The translations under genes were made by a program, and so were the position numbers. Shown here one piece after another: positions 14,777 to 20,665 of a stretch of 22,246 nucleotides of DNA. Position 1 is the first letter of the stretch. The number at the start of each line of letters is the position of its first letter. Source of the DNA: Cryptobacterium sp. CAG:338 (lineage in GTDB: Bacteria > Actinomycetota > Coriobacteriia > Coriobacteriales > Eggerthellaceae); the NCBI GenBank assembly GCA_000435475.1, contig FR896077.1:8898-31143 (forward strand), given 5' to 3'. The notes beneath the pieces are model-generated. The model saw only the letters and a program-made list of their open reading frames with translations, was not told the origin of the DNA and made no database searches.

Positions 14777-15760
14777 CTATTTCATTCCTAAGGTGGCACG
14801 CATTTCTTCAGCGCGTCCCTTTGCAAGAGGAATCGAGCTGTGTGCAACGTCCGACAAGGTTAGATTAAATGAGTTGCGAGTAAAGCGCTCCACTTTTGCG
14901 ACTCGCTGTACGTTTACGATGTAAGAACGATGGCATCTAAAAAAGCCAAAACGGGTAAGTTCTTTTTCTAGTTCATCGAGAGTAGAAGGTGTTTGGTAAA
15001 GTTCGCCACGCACTGAAACGAAAATCTGGCGATTAACACTTTCAATAAAATCGATTTCTCGAGGATCAAACAAAAGCGTAGAAGATCCTGCTTTAGCCTG
15101 AACTTTACATACTTGGACTTCATCTCCCGCAAAAGCAATCGTGTCGTTGTCAGATTCTTTTAAGGAATCCTCTTCTTCGGAAGCTGCTTTAGTTTCGCCT
15201 AAGCTATCTTCTAATGTTTGCGCAGGGAAGAAGCGTCCTTCTTCTTCCCACCAAGCATCGCCTGGCATTAATAGTGCTTCACGGAGCGGTTCGCCAACGG
15301 TAATGAAAATCGTGCCTTTTTCAGTTTCGCTGGCAATCCAATTAAGAAAGAGCGATCGAGAGTCGGGACCAAGTTCAAGTAGAGGGCGCTCGCAGAATAC
15401 GACTTCAGGTTCAAAAAGAGCCATACGCGCAAAATTCATCAAGGCGCGTTCTTCAGGAGTAAGCTTTAAAACCGAAGTGTTCTTCTTTTTGTTCAGCCCA
15501 AAATGATCAATCACTTCTTTGGCGGTAATCTTGCTTCCCGCAAGGCGTGCAAAAAATTTCAAGTATGAACGTACCGTATCGCGTTCGAAGCCTTTGTCGG
15601 ACTCAAGATAAAACGCGCAGCGTTTCTTTTGATAAACCGAGCGTACCGCAGCAAGGACGCTTCGACTGGTTTCGCGTCCGCATTCCAAATGGATGCTTTT
15701 ATTAAGTTCGCCTTGTATAAGTTCTTCAACGGAATTGTAGTCGGGCGAATTTGCTGTCAT
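14777..15760 (-). CDS. Degenerate ABC-ATPase domain fused to a LytTR DNA-binding domain
   Basis: A 327-aa predicted transcription factor. Residues about 1-175 keep the outline of an ABC ATPase (LKLTPEERALMNFARMALFEPEVVFCERPLLELGPDSR corresponds to signature plus Walker B), but there is no Walker A and the Walker B acid pair is altered (CE for DE). ATP hydrolysis is therefore unlikely. An acidic linker covers about 183-206. Residues about 218-325 are a LytTR domain: VSVRGELYQTPSTLDELEKEL and FFRCHRSYIVNVQRVAKVE. The ATG at 15760 has GAGGA 8 nt upstream; the frame extends to a TTG at 15790 without an SD. Its probable targets are the repeats in the divergent gap. It may report the state of the transporter. 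Confidence 0.83.
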   Translation of the reverse strand: MTANSPDYNSVEELIQGELNKSIHLECGRETSRSVLAAVRSVYQKKRCAFYLESDKGFERDTVRSYLKFFARLAGSKITAKEVIDHFGLNKKKNTSVLKLTPEERALMNFARMALFEPEVVFCERPLLELGPDSRSLFLNWIASETEKGTIFITVGEPLREALLMPGDAWWEEEGRFFPAQTLEDSLGETKAASEEEDSLKESDNDTIAFAGDEVQVCKVQAKAGSSTLLFDPREIDFIESVNRQIFVSVRGELYQTPSTLDELEKELTRFGFFRCHRSYIVNVQRVAKVERFTRNSFNLTLSDVAHSSIPLAKGRAEEMRATLGMK

Positions 15761-15880
15761 GTAGTCGTCCTCGTGTGGGTTGGTTGGCAATTCGTTTGCT
15801 TGGAAAATCTTTCGTCATGCGAAATGGTATCACAGGACGTACGGGCGAAGATGTGAGGGGCATTGTTCGAAGCGGGAAAG

Positions 15881-15943
15881 ATGCTCCTTTCGTATAGCCC
15901 AGTGCTCCTTTCGTAGTTTGGCGTGCTCCCGTCATACCGAAAC
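15881..15943. promoter_or_regulatory. 21-bp-phased direct repeats in the LytTR/ABC divergent gap
   Basis: Three units of exactly 21 bp at 15881-15901, 15902-15922 and 15923-15943. The first two share TGCTCCTTTCGTA and the third TGCTCC followed by CGTCAT. LytTR proteins such as AgrA and ComE bind pairs of 9-bp direct repeats about 21-22 bp apart, two helical turns. The spacing fits a LytTR site; the sequence itself does not match the classic ACNGTTNAG core. Confidence 0.5.
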
Positions 15944-15966
15944 TCTGTATCTGAACTGGCGTTCAT

Positions 15967-16010
15967 GAAAAACTTCAGGTGTCCCAAGGAAAAACTTGAG
16001 AAAACTTGAG
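15967..16010. promoter_or_regulatory. 22-bp-spaced AAGTTTTTC repeats before the peptide-ABC operon
   Basis: GAAAAACTTCAG at 15967-15978 recurs as GAAAAACTTGAG at 15989-16000, 22 bp later, and then as AAAACTTGAG at 16001-16010. Read on the minus strand the core is AAGTTTTTC, which shares the xAxGTT part of the LytTR consensus. The position, 54-97 bp before the peptide start codon, fits an activator site. Confidence 0.45.
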
Positions 16011-16063
16011 AAACGCAAAACGAAGCACAGAAAATGCGATGGCAAAACGAAAAGGAGACAACA

Positions 16064-16234
16064 ATGGGTTCGCAATTCCTTATGAGCATTCTTAAAGATA
16101 GTGGGATAGCAGATATTGCTATTTCGATCGTTGATTACTTTATCGGGCGCAAAGATAGCAAAAACGCTCAAAATGGCAAAGGCGGGATTAAAGATCGCAA
16201 GGGTGGTTTTACTAAGAAGGAGGGTCTGCAATGA
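16064..16234 (+). CDS. 56-aa Lys/Gly-rich peptide coupled to an ABC exporter
   Basis: Starts MGSQFLMSILKDSGIADIAI, continuing into a hydrophobic/amphipathic helix to about residue 27 (YFIG), followed by a basic, Gly/Lys/Asn-rich tail (RKDSKNAQNGKGGIKDRKGG). The SD AAGGAG lies 7 nt before the ATG at 16064; an upstream in-frame ATG (16034) has none. Its stop overlaps the ATPase start (ATGA), so the two are translationally coupled. I recognise no family. It has no standard signal peptide and no GG leader. It could be a leaderless bacteriocin-like or signalling peptide exported by the next two genes, an immunity or regulatory peptide, or a small membrane-associated subunit of the transporter. The tight coupling and strong SD support it as a real gene. 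Confidence 0.72.
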   Translation: MGSQFLMSILKDSGIADIAISIVDYFIGRKDSKNAQNGKGGIKDRKGGFTKKEGLQ

Positions 16235-17097
16235 GTGTGGTAATGGCGATGGAAGGGGTTAACCTTTCCTTTAAGATTGGATCAGGGCCTCGCGCCGCTC
16301 ATAAGCAGGTACTCGACAATCTTTCTTTTGCGGTTCGTCGCGGTGAAGCATTTGGATTTTTGGGGCCTTCTGGCGCAGGAAAGACCACTACTATCAAGTT
16401 GTTAACGCGGCAGTTGAAAAAAGATGGAGGACGCATTCAGCTTTTTCATCGTCCTATTGAAAATGCGAGCGATGCCGACTATGAACGTATCGGAATTCTG
16501 TCTGACACGAGCGCTCTCTATGAACGCTTATCTATCGAAGATAATTTGAAGTTTTATGCCAAAGTTCGTGGAGTTTCTCCTAAGGGCATTCCTGTATTGC
16601 TTGAACGGATGGGGCTTCAGGATGATCGCAAGACACTTATCAAGAACTGTTCAAAGGGTATGAGGCAGCGTGCTGCTTTATTGGCGGCGCTTATCCATTC
16701 GCCTGAGTTGTTGTTTCTCGATGAGCCAACTAGTGGGCTCGATCCGGCGGCTCGCGCTGAAGTGCATCGTATGCTTGCAGAACTTAAGGCGGCAGGAACG
16801 ACGGTATTTCTGACGACGCACGATATGTCGGAAGCAGATGGCGTGTGCGATAGAATAGCTATTCTTGACGAAGGCCATATTGCAGCGTGCGATTCTCCTG
16901 AAAAGCTCAAGCTTGAACACGCACGGAATAACGTCACCATTCACACTAAAACACGCGGGGTGATTTCAACTACCAAAGATGCGGCGGGTGCTGCAATAAT
17001 TAGTGAGTTGCTAGAATCGGGCGAATGTTTATCCATTCATTCTGATGAACCAAATTTAGAGGAAGTCTTTTTGGATTTGACGGGGAGGGAGTTCTAA
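16231..17097 (+). CDS. ABC transporter ATP-binding protein
   Basis: A 288-aa ATPase of the ABC-2 exporter (CcmA/BcrA-like) group. All nucleotide-binding motifs are intact: Walker A GPSGAGKTT (45-53), signature SKGMRQR (141-147), Walker B LLFLDEP (160-166) and H-loop His at 197 in TTHD. The Q-loop position reads GILSDTSALYERLS with no Gln, as in some exporters of this group. A C-terminal extension of about 70 aa follows the core. SD GGAGGG is 7 nt before the ATG, which overlaps the peptide stop. The permease ATG overlaps the stop (TAATG). It energises the permease at 17097 and perhaps also the paralogous permease on the other strand. Confidence 0.92.
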   Translation: MSVVMAMEGVNLSFKIGSGPRAAHKQVLDNLSFAVRRGEAFGFLGPSGAGKTTTIKLLTRQLKKDGGRIQLFHRPIENASDADYERIGILSDTSALYERLSIEDNLKFYAKVRGVSPKGIPVLLERMGLQDDRKTLIKNCSKGMRQRAALLAALIHSPELLFLDEPTSGLDPAARAEVHRMLAELKAAGTTVFLTTHDMSEADGVCDRIAILDEGHIAACDSPEKLKLEHARNNVTIHTKTRGVISTTKDAAGAAIISELLESGECLSIHSDEPNLEEVFLDLTGREF

Positions 17098-17867
17098 TGC
17101 AAGCAACTATGAGGAAAATTGGGGCTCTTTGCCAAAAAGATTTTATCGACATGTTTAAAAATCCCAGTATGTTGGTGTGCTTGATTATGCCAATCGGTTT
17201 TGCAGTGCTCTTCCGCTATATGCTCAGTGATGTAGGGGTAGCAACCGTTGGCGAGGATCCTAATGCGGCGGGAGCTGCAGTAGGCCAAATACTCGCTACG
17301 TTCGAGTTGTCATCTTCGCTTTGCATGGCAATAGGTATGGTTGTAAGCATGGCGGTGGTCTATGGGATTGCTGAAGAAAAAGAAAAGCACACCTTGCGCA
17401 CACTCATGCTTGCGAATGTAAGTGCTGGACAAATTATTGTGTCGCGTGCGCTCATTTCTTTGGTGATGATGCTTATAGTGGCAGCAGCATGTTTTTTCAT
17501 TGCTGATGTTTCTGAGGTAACTCTCTTGCTTCCTTATTTGGGATTGGGTGTTCTTGGGTCATTGCCTATAATTCTGCTTTCGTTGGTGCTGGGGCTTGCT
17601 TCGCGTGATCAGATGACTGCGGGACTGTATGCCGTTCCTGTAATTTTGATAGCATTGGCGCCTATGTTTGGTGCTTACAACGAAACGGTATCTGACTTTG
17701 TTTTGTACTTGCCAACTGGTGGCATGAATACACTCGTGGGCTTGATGATGCAGGGTAACTTATTTACGAATGAAGCATTGGTTCCTTTAGCGGTGACCTT
17801 GGGTTGGACTGTTGGTTGTGCAATTTTGTTCGTGGCGCTCTTTAAGCGCTTGGTGCGAGATAACTAG
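17097..17867 (+). CDS. ABC-2-type transporter permease
   Basis: A 256-aa membrane protein with about six transmembrane segments. The N terminus (KIGALCQKDFIDMFKNPSMLVCLIMP) is typical of ABC-2 permeases. The cytoplasmic coupling segment EEKEKHTLRTLMLANVSAGQ follows the second span. The start overlaps the ATPase stop by one base and has a GGGAGGGAG ribosome site inside the ATPase gene. It is the last gene of the peptide-ATPase-permease operon. It is paralogous to the minus-strand permease at 14088. The likely role is export of, or resistance to, a peptide or amphipathic compound; nothing in the sequence fixes the substrate. Confidence 0.88.
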   Translation: MQATMRKIGALCQKDFIDMFKNPSMLVCLIMPIGFAVLFRYMLSDVGVATVGEDPNAAGAAVGQILATFELSSSLCMAIGMVVSMAVVYGIAEEKEKHTLRTLMLANVSAGQIIVSRALISLVMMLIVAAACFFIADVSEVTLLLPYLGLGVLGSLPIILLSLVLGLASRDQMTAGLYAVPVILIALAPMFGAYNETVSDFVLYLPTGGMNTLVGLMMQGNLFTNEALVPLAVTLGWTVGCAILFVALFKRLVRDN

Positions 17868-17885
17868 CAATTTGCTGACGATTTC

Positions 17886-17972
17886 TAAGATTTTTGTTCT
17901 CGCGGCTTCTTACATTGTCTGTTAAAGGTTTTGTTCTCTCAGTTTCTCGCATTGCCTGTTTTAAGATTTTTT
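17886..17972. repeat. 37-bp degenerate tandem repeat, 2.3 copies
   Basis: 17886-17922 and 17923-17959 align without gaps (TAAGATTTTTGTTCTC against TAAAGGTTTTGTTCTC, ending ACATTGTCTGT against GCATTGCCTGT). A partial third copy (TAAGATTTTTTC) starts at about 17962. It begins 19 bp after the permease stop codon. Confidence 0.65.
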
Positions 17973-17993
17973 CAAAAATATGCAAGGATTTAC

Positions 17994-18054
17994 GCACCCC
18001 ATTCGTGTTCTAAGTGAAAGAAGAAATTCAGACACAAAGGATACGAAGGGGTGC
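17994..18054 (+). promoter_or_regulatory. Long-range stem that sequesters the ribosome site of the next gene
   Basis: GCACCCC-A-TTCGT (17994-18006) pairs with ACGAAGGGGTGC (18043-18054), giving 12 base pairs with one bulged A and a 36-nt loop. The 3' arm contains the whole ribosome site GAAGGGG (18045-18051) of the ATG at 18059. Folding should block translation unless the stem is opened. An RNA switch, thermometer or regulated leader is possible. The pairing is seen; the function is inference. Confidence 0.45.
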
Positions 18055-18058
18055 AATT

Positions 18059-18670
18059 ATGAGAAGTGGTACTAATAATGCGAGCCAAGAAACGAGTTGG
18101 AGCTTTCGGGGAAAAGTGCGTTTGGCTTTTGTTGGGGCGTTGGTGGTTTTGATGGCAGGGCTTTGCCTGGCAACTTTGTCCGGCTGCTCGATTTTGCCTG
18201 CTCATGCGCTAGGTGGATCTGTTGTAAAGGATTCTCAGGTTGAACAAAGTGCTCAAACGGTAGGCGGTAATTCTTCCGGTTTATCACAGGCGTATCAGGG
18301 GATCTGTCAAAAATGCAGCGACATCAATAATGATGGCATATGCGACAACTGTGGCAGCTCATATCAAGATGCTCGCCAGAAATGTAACGATGCCAATAAC
18401 GATGGTTTGTGTGACAACTGTGGGAACGCTTGTAAGGGCTACACCTATTGTTCTTCGAATTATGTCGATGAAAACAATAATGGCATTTGCGACCATCGCG
18501 AATATATCAGCGAAAATCATCGTGTTATGAATGGGACAGGCGCAAATGGATCAGGCATTAATGGAACAGGTGTAAATAGAGTAGGCACAAATTCTTCTTG
18601 GAATGGTCAGGCAGGCTCTGCAGACAAGGGAAATTCCTGTCAAAAAGGATTTGCTCGGCATTGCGCCTAA
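18059..18670 (+). CDS. Cys-rich predicted lipoprotein with three calcium-type loops
   Basis: A 203-aa exported protein. The hydrophobic segment (22-40) ends in the lipobox LSGC with Cys43; cleavage after AHA (48-50) is an alternative. Residues 83-145 hold three copies of a DxNx[D/N]GxCD loop: DINNDGICD (88-96), DANNDGLCD (111-119) and DENNNGICD (137-145), the first two followed by NCG and the first preceded by CQKC. This resembles EF-hand/dockerin-type calcium loops stabilised by Cys pairs. A five-residue Asn/Gly repeat follows (157-181). The start is the ATG at 18059 with GAAGGGG 7 nt upstream; the GTG at 18014 has no SD. It lies just before the ECF sigma/anti-sigma pair and may belong to that response. 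I recognise no named family. Confidence 0.75.
   Translation: MRSGTNNASQETSWSFRGKVRLAFVGALVVLMAGLCLATLSGCSILPAHALGGSVVKDSQVEQSAQTVGGNSSGLSQAYQGICQKCSDINNDGICDNCGSSYQDARQKCNDANNDGLCDNCGNACKGYTYCSSNYVDENNNGICDHREYISENHRVMNGTGANGSGINGTGVNRVGTNSSWNGQAGSADKGNSCQKGFARHCA
18530..18604 (+). repeat. In-frame 15-bp repeat, five degenerate copies, in the lipoprotein tail
   Basis: Pentapeptides NGTGA, NGSGI, NGTGV, NRVGT and NSSWN, each 15 nt, without indels. Confidence 0.65.
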
Positions 18671-18696
18671 TTTGCATTGAGCTTATATGCTTAGAT

Positions 18697-18716
18697 ATCT
18701 CAAGGTATATTGAGAT
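18697..18716. promoter_or_regulatory. 20-bp inverted repeat between lipoprotein and sigma-factor genes
   Basis: ATCTCAA (18697-18703) and TTGAGAT (18710-18716), 7-bp perfect arms with a 6-bp centre. No T run follows, so an operator is at least as likely as a terminator. Just downstream are GAACAAAA twice (about 18718 and 18732) and GTTGTCA twice (18743, 18753), where the sigma-factor promoter should lie. Confidence 0.4.
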
Positions 18717-18851
18717 TGAACAAAACTATCCGAACAAAATTTGTTGTCATTAGTTGTCAATTATTGTTTTAACGATGCCTTCGGTTTTACAAAAGATCGC
18801 AGCCAAAGACACGACATTCGTTGGAGAGGCTATAGAGAGTCTGAAATTAGT

Positions 18852-19448
18852 ATGCGAGCTTCATCTGACATAGAACAGACGATTAATTCCCATGGCGATG
18901 CGGTGTGGCGCGCTTGCTTGGTGTATCTTGTCCCTTCGGAGGCTGAAGATGCCTTTCAGAATACCTTTATGAAATATGCTTTGTGCGACAAGCTGTTTAA
19001 CGACGAGGAACATAAAAAAGCATGGCTTTTGCGAGTGGCGATAAATATCTGTAAAGACGTGCTCAAGGCGGCAAGGAGAAAAGATGTTTCGCTTGATTGC
19101 CAGCTTGCTCAAGCAAATCATGTAAAAGGTGCTTTTGCCGGGGAAGCTCTATCAAGAGGTACGGAGGAAGATTCATTGAAAGGTGCGGAGAACATTTCTC
19201 CAGGCGAAGCCTCAGGCGAAGTCGCTTTGGGGTTATCTGAGCCATCGGTGGAACAATCGGTGTTTGGCTTGCGAGAAATTCTCGATGCACTTAATTCTTT
19301 AGGCGATCCACCAAAAACAGAGTTATATCTCTCACTTTATGAAGGCTATACCGCTAAAGAGATTGCAGTGATGACCGGTGAGCCTGAAGGCACGGTTTAT
19401 TCCTGGATTTCGCGTGGCAAGAGACTATTACGGGAGGCACTGCGATGA
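18852..19448 (+). CDS. ECF-type RNA polymerase sigma factor
   Basis: A 198-aa sigma factor that should direct RNA polymerase to a small regulon when released from its anti-sigma factor. Region 2 covers about 12-78 (HGDAVWRACLVYLVPSEAEDAFQNTFMKY and HKKAWLLRVAINICKDVLKAARR). A variable linker runs to about 135. Region 4 covers about 138-197 (GYTAKEIAVMTGEPEGTVYSWISRGKRLLREAL), ending almost at the stop. The ATG at 18852 starts just before region 2; the frame extends to a TTG at 18741 with no SD. The stop overlaps the ATG of the anti-sigma gene (ATGA), which enforces equal synthesis. Autoregulation is likely but I cannot identify the promoter. Confidence 0.9.
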   Translation: MRASSDIEQTINSHGDAVWRACLVYLVPSEAEDAFQNTFMKYALCDKLFNDEEHKKAWLLRVAINICKDVLKAARRKDVSLDCQLAQANHVKGAFAGEALSRGTEEDSLKGAENISPGEASGEVALGLSEPSVEQSVFGLREILDALNSLGDPPKTELYLSLYEGYTAKEIAVMTGEPEGTVYSWISRGKRLLREALR

Positions 19449-20488
19449 GCGAATCCGATAAACAATTGCGCGATGCTTTGAGCGGTGCTTTCGACAAGGT
19501 TCATGCGCCGGAACAATTGAAGATGCGCACCGTTGAGATGATAGAAGCTCAGCGCATGAGGCAAACTGATGGTGTCGTTGATCAAGCTGATGCGACAGAT
19601 GGGCAAGCTGACGTCGACACTAGCAATGCGTTTCGAACTAGTGTTGCCGCTGGCGACGCGTTTCAAACTGACGTCGCTGATGACGCGAGCATTGCAACTA
19701 AGAAAAAGATCCGCGTGATAACTTCTCTTCGGGCAAAAATCACTCTAGCGGCTTGTGCAGTATTGATAGCTCTCGGGATTGGTGGCGGTGCTTATGCTCA
19801 CCAGACTCCCGTAGCGTATGTGGGGATCGATATTAATCCCTCGATAGAACTGGGCGTGAATTACTTTGATCGCGTGGTGAGCGCAGAGGGAGTTAACGCT
19901 GACGGGCAAGATATTCTTTCTGAAACAAATGTTGTAGGAATGAGCTATGAAGAGGCGCTAGCGTCGCTCAATGACTCATTGGTGAATAAAGGTTATTTAA
20001 CTGCGGATGCTGCAGTTGCGGTTACAGTTATGTGTGACGACGATAGCAGATGTTCAAACCTTGAGGAAACAAGCCAACGTTGCTTCTCATCAGCAGGGCA
20101 AGGTGTGCACTGTTCTCGTGCTACTTCCGCAGAACATCACGAGGCGCACGAATCGGGTCTTGGTATGGGGAAGTACTTAGCCTGGCGTTCTCTTGTGGAT
20201 GCGGGAGTGGATATCTCAGCAGATGATGTAGCTCATATGACCATGTCGGAATTGCGTGCCCTTGCGGCTCAAGAAGGAGTAGCGATAGATCAAGGTGCGG
20301 CAAGTCAGGGTGCGTCGAATCAAAGCGCAACGGATCAAAATGAGATGAATCAAGGCGCAACGGACGAAAGCACAGCAGATCAAGGCGAGACAAGCCAGAG
20401 TGCTGGTAACCACGATGACTCCAACTATCATGACGAACATCAGCAAAATCGCCAGGGAAGTGGACATCACGATGAGTCTTGCTCTTAA
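19445..20488 (+). CDS. Membrane RsgI-like anti-sigma factor
   Basis: A 347-aa single-pass protein. Residues 1-95 are cytoplasmic and presumably bind the sigma factor. The transmembrane segment is about 97-117 (KITLAACAVLIALGIGGGAY). Outside, AYVGIDINPSIELGVNYFDR begins an RsgI-type middle domain (124-196). The N131-P132-S motif matches the site where clostridial RsgI proteins cut themselves before regulated proteolysis. A Cys/His-rich segment follows (197-234), then a helical KYLAWRSLVDAGVDISADDV region, and a Gln/Ala-rich pentapeptide repeat tail (282-321). RsgI normally partners SigI, but here the partner is an ECF sigma factor. A duplicated AFRTSVAAGD/AFQTDVADDA block sits in the cytoplasmic linker (62-81). 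The extracellular signal is unknown. Confidence 0.82.
   Translation: MSESDKQLRDALSGAFDKVHAPEQLKMRTVEMIEAQRMRQTDGVVDQADATDGQADVDTSNAFRTSVAAGDAFQTDVADDASIATKKKIRVITSLRAKITLAACAVLIALGIGGGAYAHQTPVAYVGIDINPSIELGVNYFDRVVSAEGVNADGQDILSETNVVGMSYEEALASLNDSLVNKGYLTADAAVAVTVMCDDDSRCSNLEETSQRCFSSAGQGVHCSRATSAEHHEAHESGLGMGKYLAWRSLVDAGVDISADDVAHMTMSELRALAAQEGVAIDQGAASQGASNQSATDQNEMNQGATDESTADQGETSQSAGNHDDSNYHDEHQQNRQGSGHHDESCS
20288..20407 (+). repeat. In-frame 15-bp repeat, eight degenerate copies, in the anti-sigma tail
   Basis: Pentapeptides DQGAA, SQGAS, NQSAT, DQNEM, NQGAT, DESTA, DQGET and SQSAG, all 15 nt with no indels. They form a flexible Gln-rich extracellular tail, perhaps for wall interaction. 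Confidence 0.8.
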
Positions 20489-20527
20489 TGAGTCCTCCAT
20501 ACTTCCTGTGCCGTTTGTCCGCTGATC

Positions 20528-20567
20528 GGTGAGTTTCACCTAGACAGGGAATATATCTTTTTTCCCT
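20528..20567 (+). terminator. Two small hairpins after the anti-sigma gene
   Basis: GGTGA-GTT-TCACC (20528-20540) and AGGGAA/TTCCCT (20546-20551, 20562-20567). Neither is followed by a T run, although the loop of the second contains TCTTTT. Termination here is possible but weakly supported. Confidence 0.35.
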
Positions 20568-20576
20568 ACGATAAGA

Positions 20577-20632
20577 TCAATCTTTGGTGGGGATCGCATA
20601 TCAGCGTTTTTTGAATTGATCCCCTTGATTGA
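20577..20632 (+). promoter_or_regulatory. Two-tier stem-loop upstream of the glcD-like gene
   Basis: TCAATC (20577-20582) pairs with GATTGA (20627-20632), and GGGGATC (20589-20595) pairs with GATCCCC (20618-20624), nested with a 6/2 internal loop. The loop contains GTTTTTT. It ends 34 nt before the ATG at 20666. It could be an upstream terminator or a leader element; no T run follows the stem. Confidence 0.4.
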
Positions 20633-20665
20633 ATTGAAGTACTTCGTTTTATTTGGAAGGTTGCG

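Noticed and set aside
15817..15897. 26-aa ORF in the LytTR/ABC divergent gap
   Set aside because: Very weak ribosome site, overlaps the presumed operator repeats, and its end lies inside the 21-bp repeat.
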